Shown here: positions 9,017 to 15,979 of the stretch, piece after piece
How the letters are laid out: every line of letters begins with the position of its first letter
How positions within the stretch are numbered: position 1 is the stretch's first letter
Source: Myxococcus xanthus
Lineage (GTDB): Bacteria; Myxococcota; Myxococcia; Myxococcales; Myxococcaceae
Direction: 5' to 3'
NCBI RefSeq assembly: GCF_013116825.1
Contig: NZ_JABFNS010000025.1
Coordinates: 1 to 64,000, forward strand
DNA length: 64,000 bases
Translations under genes and position numbers: made by a program
The notes under the pieces: model-generated
Told to the model about the DNA's origin: nothing
Database searches by the model: none
Seen by the model: only the letters and a program-made list of their open reading frames with translations

Positions 9017-9238
9017 TCAGGGGGAGGCCGCGTGGATGGACACGCGAGTCGCCGGCGGGGGAGTCACCCCTCGCTGGCCGGAAGGCTCCCACCTGCCGTG
9101 GGGGCTCCATCCGTGTTCCCAGGCGCCGTGGTGACAGTGGCGCAGGTGATGGCGGTGGCGGGCCACGCTGGCGAAGCCGGACGCATAGCCTCCAACGGTG
9201 CCCAGGGCGAGCAGGACGATGAGCAGACGGCGGCGCAT
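9017..9238 (-). CDS. Small exported His-rich protein
   Basis: This 73-aa protein has a clear signal sequence (MRRRLLIVLLALGTVGGYAS) followed by a His cluster (RHRHHLRHCHHGAWEHGW) and a short polar tail. A strong AAAGGAG site precedes the ATG. It sits between the Spy/CpxP-like gene and the response regulator on the same strand. His plus one Cys in a mature peptide of about 50 residues suggests metal binding in the periplasm. I do not recognise a named family. A much longer minus-strand reading over this area (9012-10208) is an alternative frame without coding character. Confidence 0.7.
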   Translation of the reverse strand: MRRRLLIVLLALGTVGGYASGFASVARHRHHLRHCHHGAWEHGWSPHGRWEPSGQRGVTPPPATRVSIHAASP

Positions 9239-9285
9239 GGAGTCTCTCCTTTAAAGGACGACGAGAGGGGGCGTTGGTTCGAGGC

Positions 9286-9852
9286 TCACACCCCACGCGC
9301 GTCATCGCGACCCCAAGGGCCATGGCCGTCTTCGTGGCGATGGCCGCCGTGGCCGAATGCGCCGCCTCGCCAGCCGCCGTGGCCGCCACAGCGGCGATGC
9401 CAGCCGCAATGGCCGCCGCGCCAGCCGTGGGCGGAGCCGAAGCCGTGCTCGAGGAGGTCCGCGAGCTCACGGCGCTGGCGCGGGTCCAGCGCCTCGTGGA
9501 CCTGGGCGAGCGACCCCTGCACCGTGCGGCGCACATTGTCGATGGCGACATCGTGACGGGCGAAGAGCTCGCGCAGCGCGGCGCCGTCGAAGTGCTCACC
9601 GCGCAGCGCGGCGCCCAGGGCGGTGCGGCTGGGGCCTGCCTCATCACGGGCCTTGGCGAAGGACTCCAGGACATCGTCAGCGGCCTTGAGGAGGACCTTC
9701 TCCTGGCCGGGCGATGTATCCAGCCGCTCGAAGAGCCAGCGGAGGCGTCCGCGCGAACTCCAGCGGCCTCCGCGGCGATACCCGTGGCGTCCGCCACGGA
9801 CCGTGTAGATGAGCCCGGCGAGACAGGCGGTTCCGAAGAGAAACCCGAACAT
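9286..9852 (-). CDS. Spy/CpxP-like periplasmic heavy-metal sensor, His/Gly-rich tail
   Basis: This 188-aa protein begins with a hydrophobic N-terminal segment (FGFLFGTACLAGLIYTV), then a helical core of about 100 residues (RWLFERLDTSPGQEKVLLKA, ALRELFARHDVAIDN, ALDPRQRRELADLLEHG). The spacing of LDxxxxQ-like and LxPxQRRELA motifs matches the Spy/CpxP/CnrX-like repeat fold. The last 50 residues are His/Gly-rich (HGWRGGHCGWHRRCGGHGGW) and end in GHRHEDGHGP. It is the first gene of the two-component operon, so it likely modulates the kinase or buffers metal in the envelope. Confidence 0.75.
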   Translation of the reverse strand: MFGFLFGTACLAGLIYTVRGGRHGYRRGGRWSSRGRLRWLFERLDTSPGQEKVLLKAADDVLESFAKARDEAGPSRTALGAALRGEHFDGAALRELFARHDVAIDNVRRTVQGSLAQVHEALDPRQRRELADLLEHGFGSAHGWRGGHCGWHRRCGGHGGWRGGAFGHGGHRHEDGHGPWGRDDARGV

Positions 9853-10201
9853 GGCTCCACGCTCCCAATGAGGCCGTCCCCTGGGGGCGGCGCTGGTGGT
9901 GACGAGCGGGAAGGTAGAGGGCGGGTGTGAAGGCCACGCCCGCGCGCGGTGAAGAAGTGTGAAGACGGCCCCGGGAGAGGGGAGGGGGAATGAGGGGAAG
10001 AAGACGGCTTGCCGCCCTGGCGGGAGGGGCGGGGGGAAGTCGAGTGTCCGGTGGCGGACGGCTGCTTGCCCGGGAGGCGGTTGCCCGGTGGACAGGCGCC
10101 GCCAGGAAGTTTGTCGTTAGGGGGCCGGGGCGGTGTCCGCTCCGCACACGTCGATCGGGCAGCCCTTGGCGGCGGCCTCGAAGCAGAAGGAAGAAGGTCA
10201 C
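9853..10201. other. Divergent intergenic region with long cold-shock leader
   Basis: About 349 bp separate the minus-strand metal-sensor operon from the plus-strand cold-shock gene. No ORF here is convincing. It must hold both promoters. The cold-shock gene probably has a long 5' untranslated leader, usual for cspA-type genes, but I see no clear -10/-35 pair. Confidence 0.35.
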
Positions 10202-10402
10202 ATGGCAATCGGTACCGTGAAGTGGTTCAACGACGCCAAGGGGTTCGGCTTCATCGCGCAGGACAACGGTGAGGACGTGTTCTGCCACCACACTGCCATC
10301 AACATGGATGGCTTCCGCACCCTCCAGGAGGGGCAGCAGGTGGAGTTCGAGGTCACGCGTGGCCCCAAGGGCCTGCAGGCGCAGAACGTCCGCGCCGTCT
10401 GA
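10202..10402 (+). CDS. CspA-family cold-shock protein
   Basis: This 66-aa single cold-shock domain starts at ATG 10202 behind AGAAGG. It has RNP1 KGFGFIAQ and RNP2-type VFCHH, with the usual start [13 protein letters not shown] and end [10 protein letters not shown]. Such proteins bind single-stranded RNA and DNA and act as RNA chaperones. The Cys in VFCHH replaces the more usual Val/Phe. Full family length; M. xanthus has several paralogues, so I give no specific letter. Confidence 0.95.
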   Translation: MAIGTVKWFNDAKGFGFIAQDNGEDVFCHHTAINMDGFRTLQEGQQVEFEVTRGPKGLQAQNVRAV

Positions 10403-10434
10403 CGCACCCGCAGGCCACTTCTGAGTGAGCCCGA

Positions 10435-10464
10435 GGCCCGGCCTCCCAGCAGGGAGGCGGGGCC
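10435..10464 (+). terminator. Terminator hairpin after the cold-shock gene
   Basis: Arms 10435-10447 and 10452-10464 pair at 12 of 13 positions (one G-G mismatch) around an AGCA loop. The hairpin sits 33 bp past the stop codon. Only TT follows, so the U tract is short. Confidence 0.65.
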
Positions 10465-10593
10465 TTCGCATGTCCGGCTCCTGGCGCGCCGGGCTGGCGG
10501 CCCGCGCCGAGTGCCCGTCGGCACCTGGATGCCTTCCTTACCTTTTCCGGCAGACGCGCGGCACATCCGCCGCCATCCAACGGAGACGAAGGC

Positions 10594-10968
10594 ATGGGCG
10601 ACACCAGCGTGAAGAAGGTGGAGAGTCGGCACTCTCCCAAGGGCGAAATGGGGCAGAAGTACCTGGCGTCTGGCGTCCGCCTGTCGATGCGGCTGTGGGA
10701 GGACGAACCGCCCGGAGAGGCGGCGCCCGCCACCGCGAGGGACTACGAAACGGTGGGCTTCGTCCTGAAGGGCCGCGCGGAGCTGCGCATCGAGGGACAG
10801 GTCATCCTGCTCAACCCTGGTGACTCCTGGCTGGTGCCTCGTGGCTCCAGTCACACGTACAAGGTGCTGGAGACCTTCTCCGCCGTCGAAGCCACCAGTC
10901 CGCCCGCGGCCGTGCATGGCCGGGATGAGGGCAAGGACGCGGGGACGAAGCCGCCCGCGAAGGCGTGA
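10594..10968 (+). CDS. Cupin-domain protein
   Basis: This 124-aa protein starts at ATG 10594 behind GAGACGAAGG. The core is one small beta-barrel: YETVGFVLKGRAELRIEG, ILLNPGDSWLVPRGSSHTYKV. The first cupin motif is degenerate (no HxH; ETVGFVLKG), while the second keeps PxGxxH (PRGSSHTY). Cupins of this kind bind a metal or small ligand; the substrate is unknown. The C-terminus is Lys/Ala-rich. It appears to be transcribed alone. Confidence 0.8.
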   Translation: MGDTSVKKVESRHSPKGEMGQKYLASGVRLSMRLWEDEPPGEAAPATARDYETVGFVLKGRAELRIEGQVILLNPGDSWLVPRGSSHTYKVLETFSAVEATSPPAAVHGRDEGKDAGTKPPAKA

Positions 10969-11008
10969 GCCCGGAGGCTCGGCGCTTTCGTCCGGAGGGC
11001 GCCGGTGC

Positions 11009-11707
11009 TCATTCCGCCTGCGTTGGGTTCGGGTCCTTCTGGACGGTGCAGGTGTACCTGGACGCGTGCCCTGCTTCGGGCCGGCAGACCAGCAGCGGGG
11101 AGGTCTGCGCGTTCTCTGGGAGGGGAACGCGGGGGCCGGTGAAGGTGCAATGGGCCCGGTCGGGGGTTCGCCAGTGGCACTGGACCGCGGCGAGTGCTTC
11201 CGGTGGCTCCCACTTCGACGTGCACTTCTTGTTTTCTTCGCACGGCTCGCCAGGCCCGGACTCGCGCTGGACCGCGGCCGGAATGGAAGGGAGCTTCCCC
11301 GTGGTGAGCCAGACCCACTCCGCATCCTCCAGTGAGGGCATCGGCCGGGTGCGGGAGCAGTGCCAGATCAACCTGGGGTTATTGGGTTCGGCGTAGATGA
11401 GATACATCGCGTCGCCCTGGTACCGGACACGGCAATCGCCACCGCCCCCCTGGGGGAGAATGAACTTCTCGCCCGTGACGACAGGGCCCTTGATGACCTC
11501 CAGGACCTCGACATTCACGGTTCCCAAGTAGGGGCCAACGGGAGCCGGGACGACGCGAGCTCGATAGATGGCGCTCGCACGCTCCCGTGCCACCTTGAGG
11601 TCGTGGTGAAGGTTGCCCCCGCCCGCGACGCAAACACACGCCTGCGCTGTCGTTGGCCACAGGTAGAGCGTGATTGCCGCGGTGAGAATGATGAAGAGGA
11701 TTCTCAT
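11009..11707 (-). CDS. Exported TIMP/NTR-like protein
   Basis: This 232-aa protein has a signal peptide ending near TTAQA, so the mature chain begins CVCVAGG. An N-terminal Cys-x-Cys after the cleavage site is the hallmark of tissue-inhibitor-of-metalloproteinase/netrin-like folds. Further matches are the AIYRARVV strand, VEVLEVIKGPVV, a DCRVRYQGDAMYLIYA strand and WHCSRTRPM. A second Cys-rich stretch (CEENKKCTSKW to CTVQKD) fills the C-terminus. Bacterial TIMP-like proteins are little studied; inhibition of a metalloprotease is a family-based guess. It stands alone on the minus strand. Confidence 0.65.
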   Translation of the reverse strand: MRILFIILTAAITLYLWPTTAQACVCVAGGGNLHHDLKVARERASAIYRARVVPAPVGPYLGTVNVEVLEVIKGPVVTGEKFILPQGGGGDCRVRYQGDAMYLIYAEPNNPRLIWHCSRTRPMPSLEDAEWVWLTTGKLPSIPAAVQRESGPGEPCEENKKCTSKWEPPEALAAVQCHWRTPDRAHCTFTGPRVPLPENAQTSPLLVCRPEAGHASRYTCTVQKDPNPTQAE

Positions 11708-11974
11708 TCTCGGCAGTCTATCGGGAATGAGCAGCGTGTTGGGGTGGGGGCAGGGGTTGGCGCTGTGCCATGCTCAGGTCAGTCTGCTCAATCCACTGCA
11801 CCCAGGTGTCCCAGGGCGGCCCATTTTCGGCATCGAAGTACCCGTGAGAGGACAGCTCCGCTGCTCGGCAAGCGCCTGCTGGAACCCAGCAAGAGCCAAA
11901 GTGCAGTCGGGGGCGCTACGAACAAGCGACCTGCCATTCGCATCTCGCGCGTACTCTCGCCATGTGGCTCCGCG

Positions 11975-12235
11975 TTACTTCCGCCCGCCGGACCACGCCA
12001 TGTTCATGTACTTCGTCCCGCCGGCCAGTTCATCCAGCATCTGGTCGAGCCGCTTCTGCCTCGTCGGCTCGAGCTTGGCCCTCGCAATCCACCCGAGATA
12101 GTCGTTCTGCTGGTATGGCGGACGCGCCTTGTACGCGTCCATGAGCCCGCGCTGGACCAACGCCGCCCGGACATTCGCGGGCATCGGGTTGACGGCGCGC
12201 TTGAGCGTGGGTCGCTTCGCCGTGGCCATGGTCAT
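11975..12235 (-). CDS. YdeI/OmpD-associated family protein (C-terminal-type domain)
   Basis: This 86-aa protein starts at ATG 12235, overlapping the GNAT stop by four bases (ATGA), which decides the start over a longer reading. It has VNPMPANVRAALVQRGLMD, YQQNDYLGWIARAKLEPTR and KRLDQMLDELAGGTKYMNM, the conserved C-terminal YdeI segment. Full YdeI proteins are about 190 aa, so this is a short form. Function is uncertain. It is coupled to the acetyltransferase upstream. Confidence 0.75.
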   Translation of the reverse strand: MTMATAKRPTLKRAVNPMPANVRAALVQRGLMDAYKARPPYQQNDYLGWIARAKLEPTRQKRLDQMLDELAGGTKYMNMAWSGGRK

Positions 12236-12780
12236 GTCCCAGCCTTCACCGGTGCCAGTCGCTCGAACATGAGCGAGGGCTCTCCCTTGTAGTGCCCCTG
12301 TCCCGTCTGCCGGAAGCCGCACTTGTCGGCGACTCGGATGGACGCTGCATTCTCGGGCGCGATGATGCACACCACGCGCTCGGGGCTGAGCTGGGCATCC
12401 GCCCAGGCCAGCGCCGCGCGTACCGCCTCTGTGGCGTAACCCTTGCCGTGGAAGCCGGGGGCCAGGATCCAGCCGGCCTCGGGGCCGGCGCCCGGGGACG
12501 GTTCCATGTCGCGGTGGAAGTCGCCCAGGCCCACTTCGCCCACGAGGCGGCCCGTTGCCTTCTCACGCACCACCCAGAACCCAAAGCCCAGCAGGTTCCA
12601 ATGGCCCACGTAACGCAGGAGCCGGGACCACATCTCTTCGCGTGTGGACGGCTTGCCGCTGATGTAGCGGACCACCGTGGGGTCGCTCCACAGCGCGAGG
12701 CACTCCTCGTAGTCCTCGAGGCTGTGACCCTTCATGACGAGGCGCTCGGTCTCGATGGTGGGGATGGTCGCTGCGGGCAC
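12232..12780 (-). CDS. GNAT acetyltransferase, RimJ/RimL type
   Basis: I place the start at GTG 12780, seven bases after a perfect AGGAGG; this gives 182 aa beginning VPAATIPTIETERL. The fold is RimJ/L-like: IETERLVMKGHSLEDYEECL, strand VGEVGLGDFH, AGWILAPGFHGKGYATEA (acetyl-CoA P-loop with GKGYAT) and NAASIRVADKCGFRQTG. Such enzymes acetylate amino groups on proteins or small molecules; the substrate is unknown. It is coupled to the YdeI-like gene. Confidence 0.88.
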   Translation of the reverse strand: MPAATIPTIETERLVMKGHSLEDYEECLALWSDPTVVRYISGKPSTREEMWSRLLRYVGHWNLLGFGFWVVREKATGRLVGEVGLGDFHRDMEPSPGAGPEAGWILAPGFHGKGYATEAVRAALAWADAQLSPERVVCIIAPENAASIRVADKCGFRQTGQGHYKGEPSLMFERLAPVKAGT

Positions 12781-12972
12781 GGACGCTCCTCCTGGGGCCT
12801 GGAGCCCCGCCGCGCCTGCCACACGATGCGGTGGCGCGGATGTTCCGATTCAACCGCTCCCGGGCCTCTCATGCCAGAGGACAACGGTCCATGTCCGGGA
12901 GCGGGGGCCCGGGCGGTCAATTTGCGCGGCGCGGCGTGGAAGGAGCGTTCATTCCACGGACGGCCCCAGCCT

Positions 12973-15681
12973 TCACAGGTTCCGCTGCAAGCGCTCCTGA
13001 GCCTTGACGATGGCGGCGGTGCGCGTGGTGACGTCCAGCTTGGCGAACACGTTCCGCAGGTGCCACTTGGTCGTGGAGAGCGCGACGTTGGAGCGCTCGC
13101 TGATCTCCTGATTGCTCAGCCCCTGTGCGAGCAGCTTGAGCATCTGGAGCTCGCGCTCGGTGAGTGGCTCCAGGGGCGCGGAGGGGGGCGCCGCGAACTC
13201 CCGAGGCACGCGGGCTCCCGCGGACAGCAGGTCCTGGTACCGCCTGGCGTACCGGTCCGGAAACGCGTAGCTCAGCTTCCGCTGCCGGGCGGCCGCGATG
13301 ACGACCTCCTGCAGGCCCGGCGTCTCGTCGAAAACGCTGCGCCCGAAGCCGAAGCGCTGCGCCAGCGCGAAGCCCCGGTTCAAGGCTGCGAATGCGGCCA
13401 TCGCGTCACCCGCGCGCCAGTGGCACACCGCGATGGTGGCCAGCAGCGCCGTCTCGCGTGACACATAGCCCACCTCGTGCGCGCTGGCCCGCAGCACCTC
13501 CAGAATCGCGTGCGCCTTGTCGTGACGGCCGCGCACCATCATCACCCACGCCTGCGCGAGCCCGAGCCGCTCCCACGTCTCGTCGTAGAAGCGCTTTTCG
13601 CTCCACTCGCCCCGGCGCATGCGCTCGCCAAGGCCGAACTCCTGGGCCACCACCCGCATTCGCGCGGGCGCCTGCTCCACCAGGTAGAGGCGAATCTTCT
13701 CCCCGCAGACATGGGCCAGGAAGCGCGTCTGGTGGCCGCACTCGAGCACTCCGTGGAGGTAGTCCAGGAGCCGGTACGCCTCCGCGTACTTCCCGCGTAC
13801 CGTCTTGATGCGGGCCAGCATGAGGTAGGCGAGCGCGAACGTCTCGAACACGGAGGCCTGTGGAAGCAGTGGAAGCACCTCGACGCAGAGCGCCTCGGCT
13901 TCGTCGAGCCGGTTCTGCTCGTAGCGAGCGTTGGCCAGTGCCGTGGCCGCATTCGCCCAGACGGGGTTGCGCGGTCCACGACTCGCGCGCTCGAAGGCTC
14001 CCTCGCAACGCGCCGCGGCGTCCTTCATGTTCCCCTGCGCCCGGTCCGCCAGCGCGACGAGGACGTCCGTGTAGCCGACCAGGAACGGGTTGTTGTGCCC
14101 CTGCAACGTCTCCCGGGCGCTCAGCGCGAGCCGGCGCATCGCGTCGAAGCGGTTCAGCCGGAGCGCCCGGTAGGCCTTCGCCGCCAGCACGGCGCCCGCC
14201 ATGAAGACGTCCGACTCCTCGGAGCCCGGAGACGCGTCCAGGTCCATGCCGGTGTCCGGAGCCGAATCGGACAGCACGGCATGAAGCAGCGTGAGGTGTG
14301 CGAGCCGCTTCGTCAGCCGCTCGCGTTCGTGCACGGACACCTCATCGGCCGTGTCGAGGTGATGCTGGGCATCCCTCAGCGCCGCGGTCGCATGCGCGAA
14401 GCGACGGGACAGGATGAGGCAGGCGATGTGTCCCACGCAGATGGCGGGCGACCGGATGACCTCCTGAGCCGTCAGCTTCGCGGTCCAGTGGAGGACGGAG
14501 GCGAGCTCGCCCTCGCGCATCCACGCCTCCATGCAGCGCGCGGTGAGCGCGAGACACCAATCCCTGTCTCCCGAGGCGAACGCATGGGTCAACGCCTCGT
14601 CCGGCATCTGGTTCTCCGCGAACCACGCGCTCGCCGCACGGTGCAGCCGAGGGACGCGGTCCGCGTAGTCACAGGCGAGCTGGGCGCGCAGCACATCGAG
14701 GAACAGTGGATGGTACCGGTACCACTGCCGCTCGGTGTCGAGCGCCTGGATGAACAACTGCGACCGCTCGAGCTGCCCCAGCAGCGCGTGTCCTCGGGTG
14801 GTTCCGAGCAGCGCGTTGCAGAGCGCGCCGTGGAGTTGCTCCACCACGGAACTCAGCACCAGGAACTCGCGGACCTCCTCCGGCTGCTCGCGCAGCACCG
14901 CGTCCGCCAGGTACCGGGCCACGTCGTGATTGGAGCCCATGGCCTTCCTCAGCGCATCGCTCACGCTCGCGTGCTCACCCGCCGACAGCAGCGCCAGCTT
15001 GACGCCAGCGACCCAGCCCTCCGTCCGCGTGCGGAGGGAGTCGATGTCCTCCGGCGTGAGCACCGCGCCGCACAGGCGCAGGCCCAGCTCGCGGATGGCC
15101 TCGCCGTCCAGGTTCAGGTCTCGGCCGTCGAGCGTCACCAGTTGCTCGGCGAGCTTCAGCTTGGCCAGGTCCAGCTCGGGGATGTTGCGCGACGACACGA
15201 CCCAATGCACGTGCGGTGGCGAGTGGTCCAGCAGGTACGAGAAGGCCCGCACCAGTGGGCGCTCGCGCAGGACATGGAAGTCGTCCAGCACCACGACGAG
15301 CTCGCGGCCCAGGCTCCACAGGCTTTGCAGGATGACGGCCGTCGCGTGCTCGGGTTGGCTCGTGCTGTACGCGTCGAAGTCTGGAGCGGCCCGGCGAATC
15401 GCCCCGACCAGGTATGCGAAGAACCGCTCGGGAGCGTTGTCCTGCTCGTCCAGCGACAGCCAGGCAAGCAGGTGCGGCACGCGTGCTTCCCGGTACCACT
15501 GCGTCAGCAGCGTCGTCTTGCCGGAGCCGAGCGGGGCCGTCACCAGCACCAGCTTCCCGCTCACCCCATGGTCGATTCTCCGCAGTGCGGCGCCACACGG
15601 CACCAGCACGGACGCCGCCCGGGGAGGGGAGAGCTTCGTGGGTAGCAGATCCAGAGCGCTTCGAAGGCTCGGCATGAGCAC
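12973..15681 (-). CDS. MalT-like LuxR-family transcriptional regulator (STAND ATPase)
   Basis: This 902-aa regulator has an N-terminal P-loop (APLGSGKTTLL, residues 49-59), Walker B-like ELVVVLDDFHVL, and winged-helix/STAND elements (VVSSRNIPELDLAKLKL, LSVDE-type linker). A long helical TPR-like middle follows, then a C-terminal LuxR HTH (LTERELQMLKLLAQGLSNQE, ALSTTKWHLRNVFAKLDV, about residues 835-895). MalT-type proteins oligomerise on ligand plus ATP to activate genes. It is divergent from the beta-propeller cytochrome gene, a likely target. The start may be the ATG at 15675 instead. Confidence 0.9.
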   Translation of the reverse strand: MLMPSLRSALDLLPTKLSPPRAASVLVPCGAALRRIDHGVSGKLVLVTAPLGSGKTTLLTQWYREARVPHLLAWLSLDEQDNAPERFFAYLVGAIRRAAPDFDAYSTSQPEHATAVILQSLWSLGRELVVVLDDFHVLRERPLVRAFSYLLDHSPPHVHWVVSSRNIPELDLAKLKLAEQLVTLDGRDLNLDGEAIRELGLRLCGAVLTPEDIDSLRTRTEGWVAGVKLALLSAGEHASVSDALRKAMGSNHDVARYLADAVLREQPEEVREFLVLSSVVEQLHGALCNALLGTTRGHALLGQLERSQLFIQALDTERQWYRYHPLFLDVLRAQLACDYADRVPRLHRAASAWFAENQMPDEALTHAFASGDRDWCLALTARCMEAWMREGELASVLHWTAKLTAQEVIRSPAICVGHIACLILSRRFAHATAALRDAQHHLDTADEVSVHERERLTKRLAHLTLLHAVLSDSAPDTGMDLDASPGSEESDVFMAGAVLAAKAYRALRLNRFDAMRRLALSARETLQGHNNPFLVGYTDVLVALADRAQGNMKDAAARCEGAFERASRGPRNPVWANAATALANARYEQNRLDEAEALCVEVLPLLPQASVFETFALAYLMLARIKTVRGKYAEAYRLLDYLHGVLECGHQTRFLAHVCGEKIRLYLVEQAPARMRVVAQEFGLGERMRRGEWSEKRFYDETWERLGLAQAWVMMVRGRHDKAHAILEVLRASAHEVGYVSRETALLATIAVCHWRAGDAMAAFAALNRGFALAQRFGFGRSVFDETPGLQEVVIAAARQRKLSYAFPDRYARRYQDLLSAGARVPREFAAPPSAPLEPLTERELQMLKLLAQGLSNQEISERSNVALSTTKWHLRNVFAKLDVTTRTAAIVKAQERLQRNL

Positions 15682-15766
15682 GTCCCTCTATGGCCGGTTG
15701 CGTCAGTCACTAAACCACGGAAAACGGGTGAGCCGGGCTGGGGGGCGCGAAGGCAACCCCACAATG

Positions 15767-15786
15767 AGTGTCATGAAATGGACACT
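15767..15786. promoter_or_regulatory. Inverted repeat in the divergent intergenic region
   Basis: AGTGTC and GACACT form a perfect 6-bp inverted repeat separated by 8 bp, in the 298-bp gap between the MalT-like gene and the beta-propeller gene. A GTGT-TGC-ACAC dyad follows within about 15 bp. These may be operator half-sites for the adjacent LuxR-type regulator. The evidence is symmetry and position only. Confidence 0.35.
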
Positions 15787-15979
15787 GCAATGTGTTGCAC
15801 ACGCGGTTTCGCGGCTTTGCGGCGCCGGGTGCTCGCGAGGAAAGCCTGACGCGCCGTGTTGGTGGCTGCCTTTGGGGGCGGGGAGGGGCCGGTCCCCCTC
15901 CCTTCGGTGGGGGCGTTGTCGCGAAGTCCACTGCTAATCCCTGGACGGCAATGCTTCCCCGTCTCGCGAGGTGGTCCCT

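Noticed and set aside
9012-10208. 398-codon minus-strand frame spanning the metal-sensor genes
   Set aside because: Pro/Ser/Arg-rich nonsense composition in an alternative frame; the two smaller genes inside have signal peptides and ribosome-binding sites.
13477-15645. Plus-strand 722-codon open frame over the MalT-like regulator
   Set aside because: It has no domains and shadows a well supported gene with P-loop and HTH.
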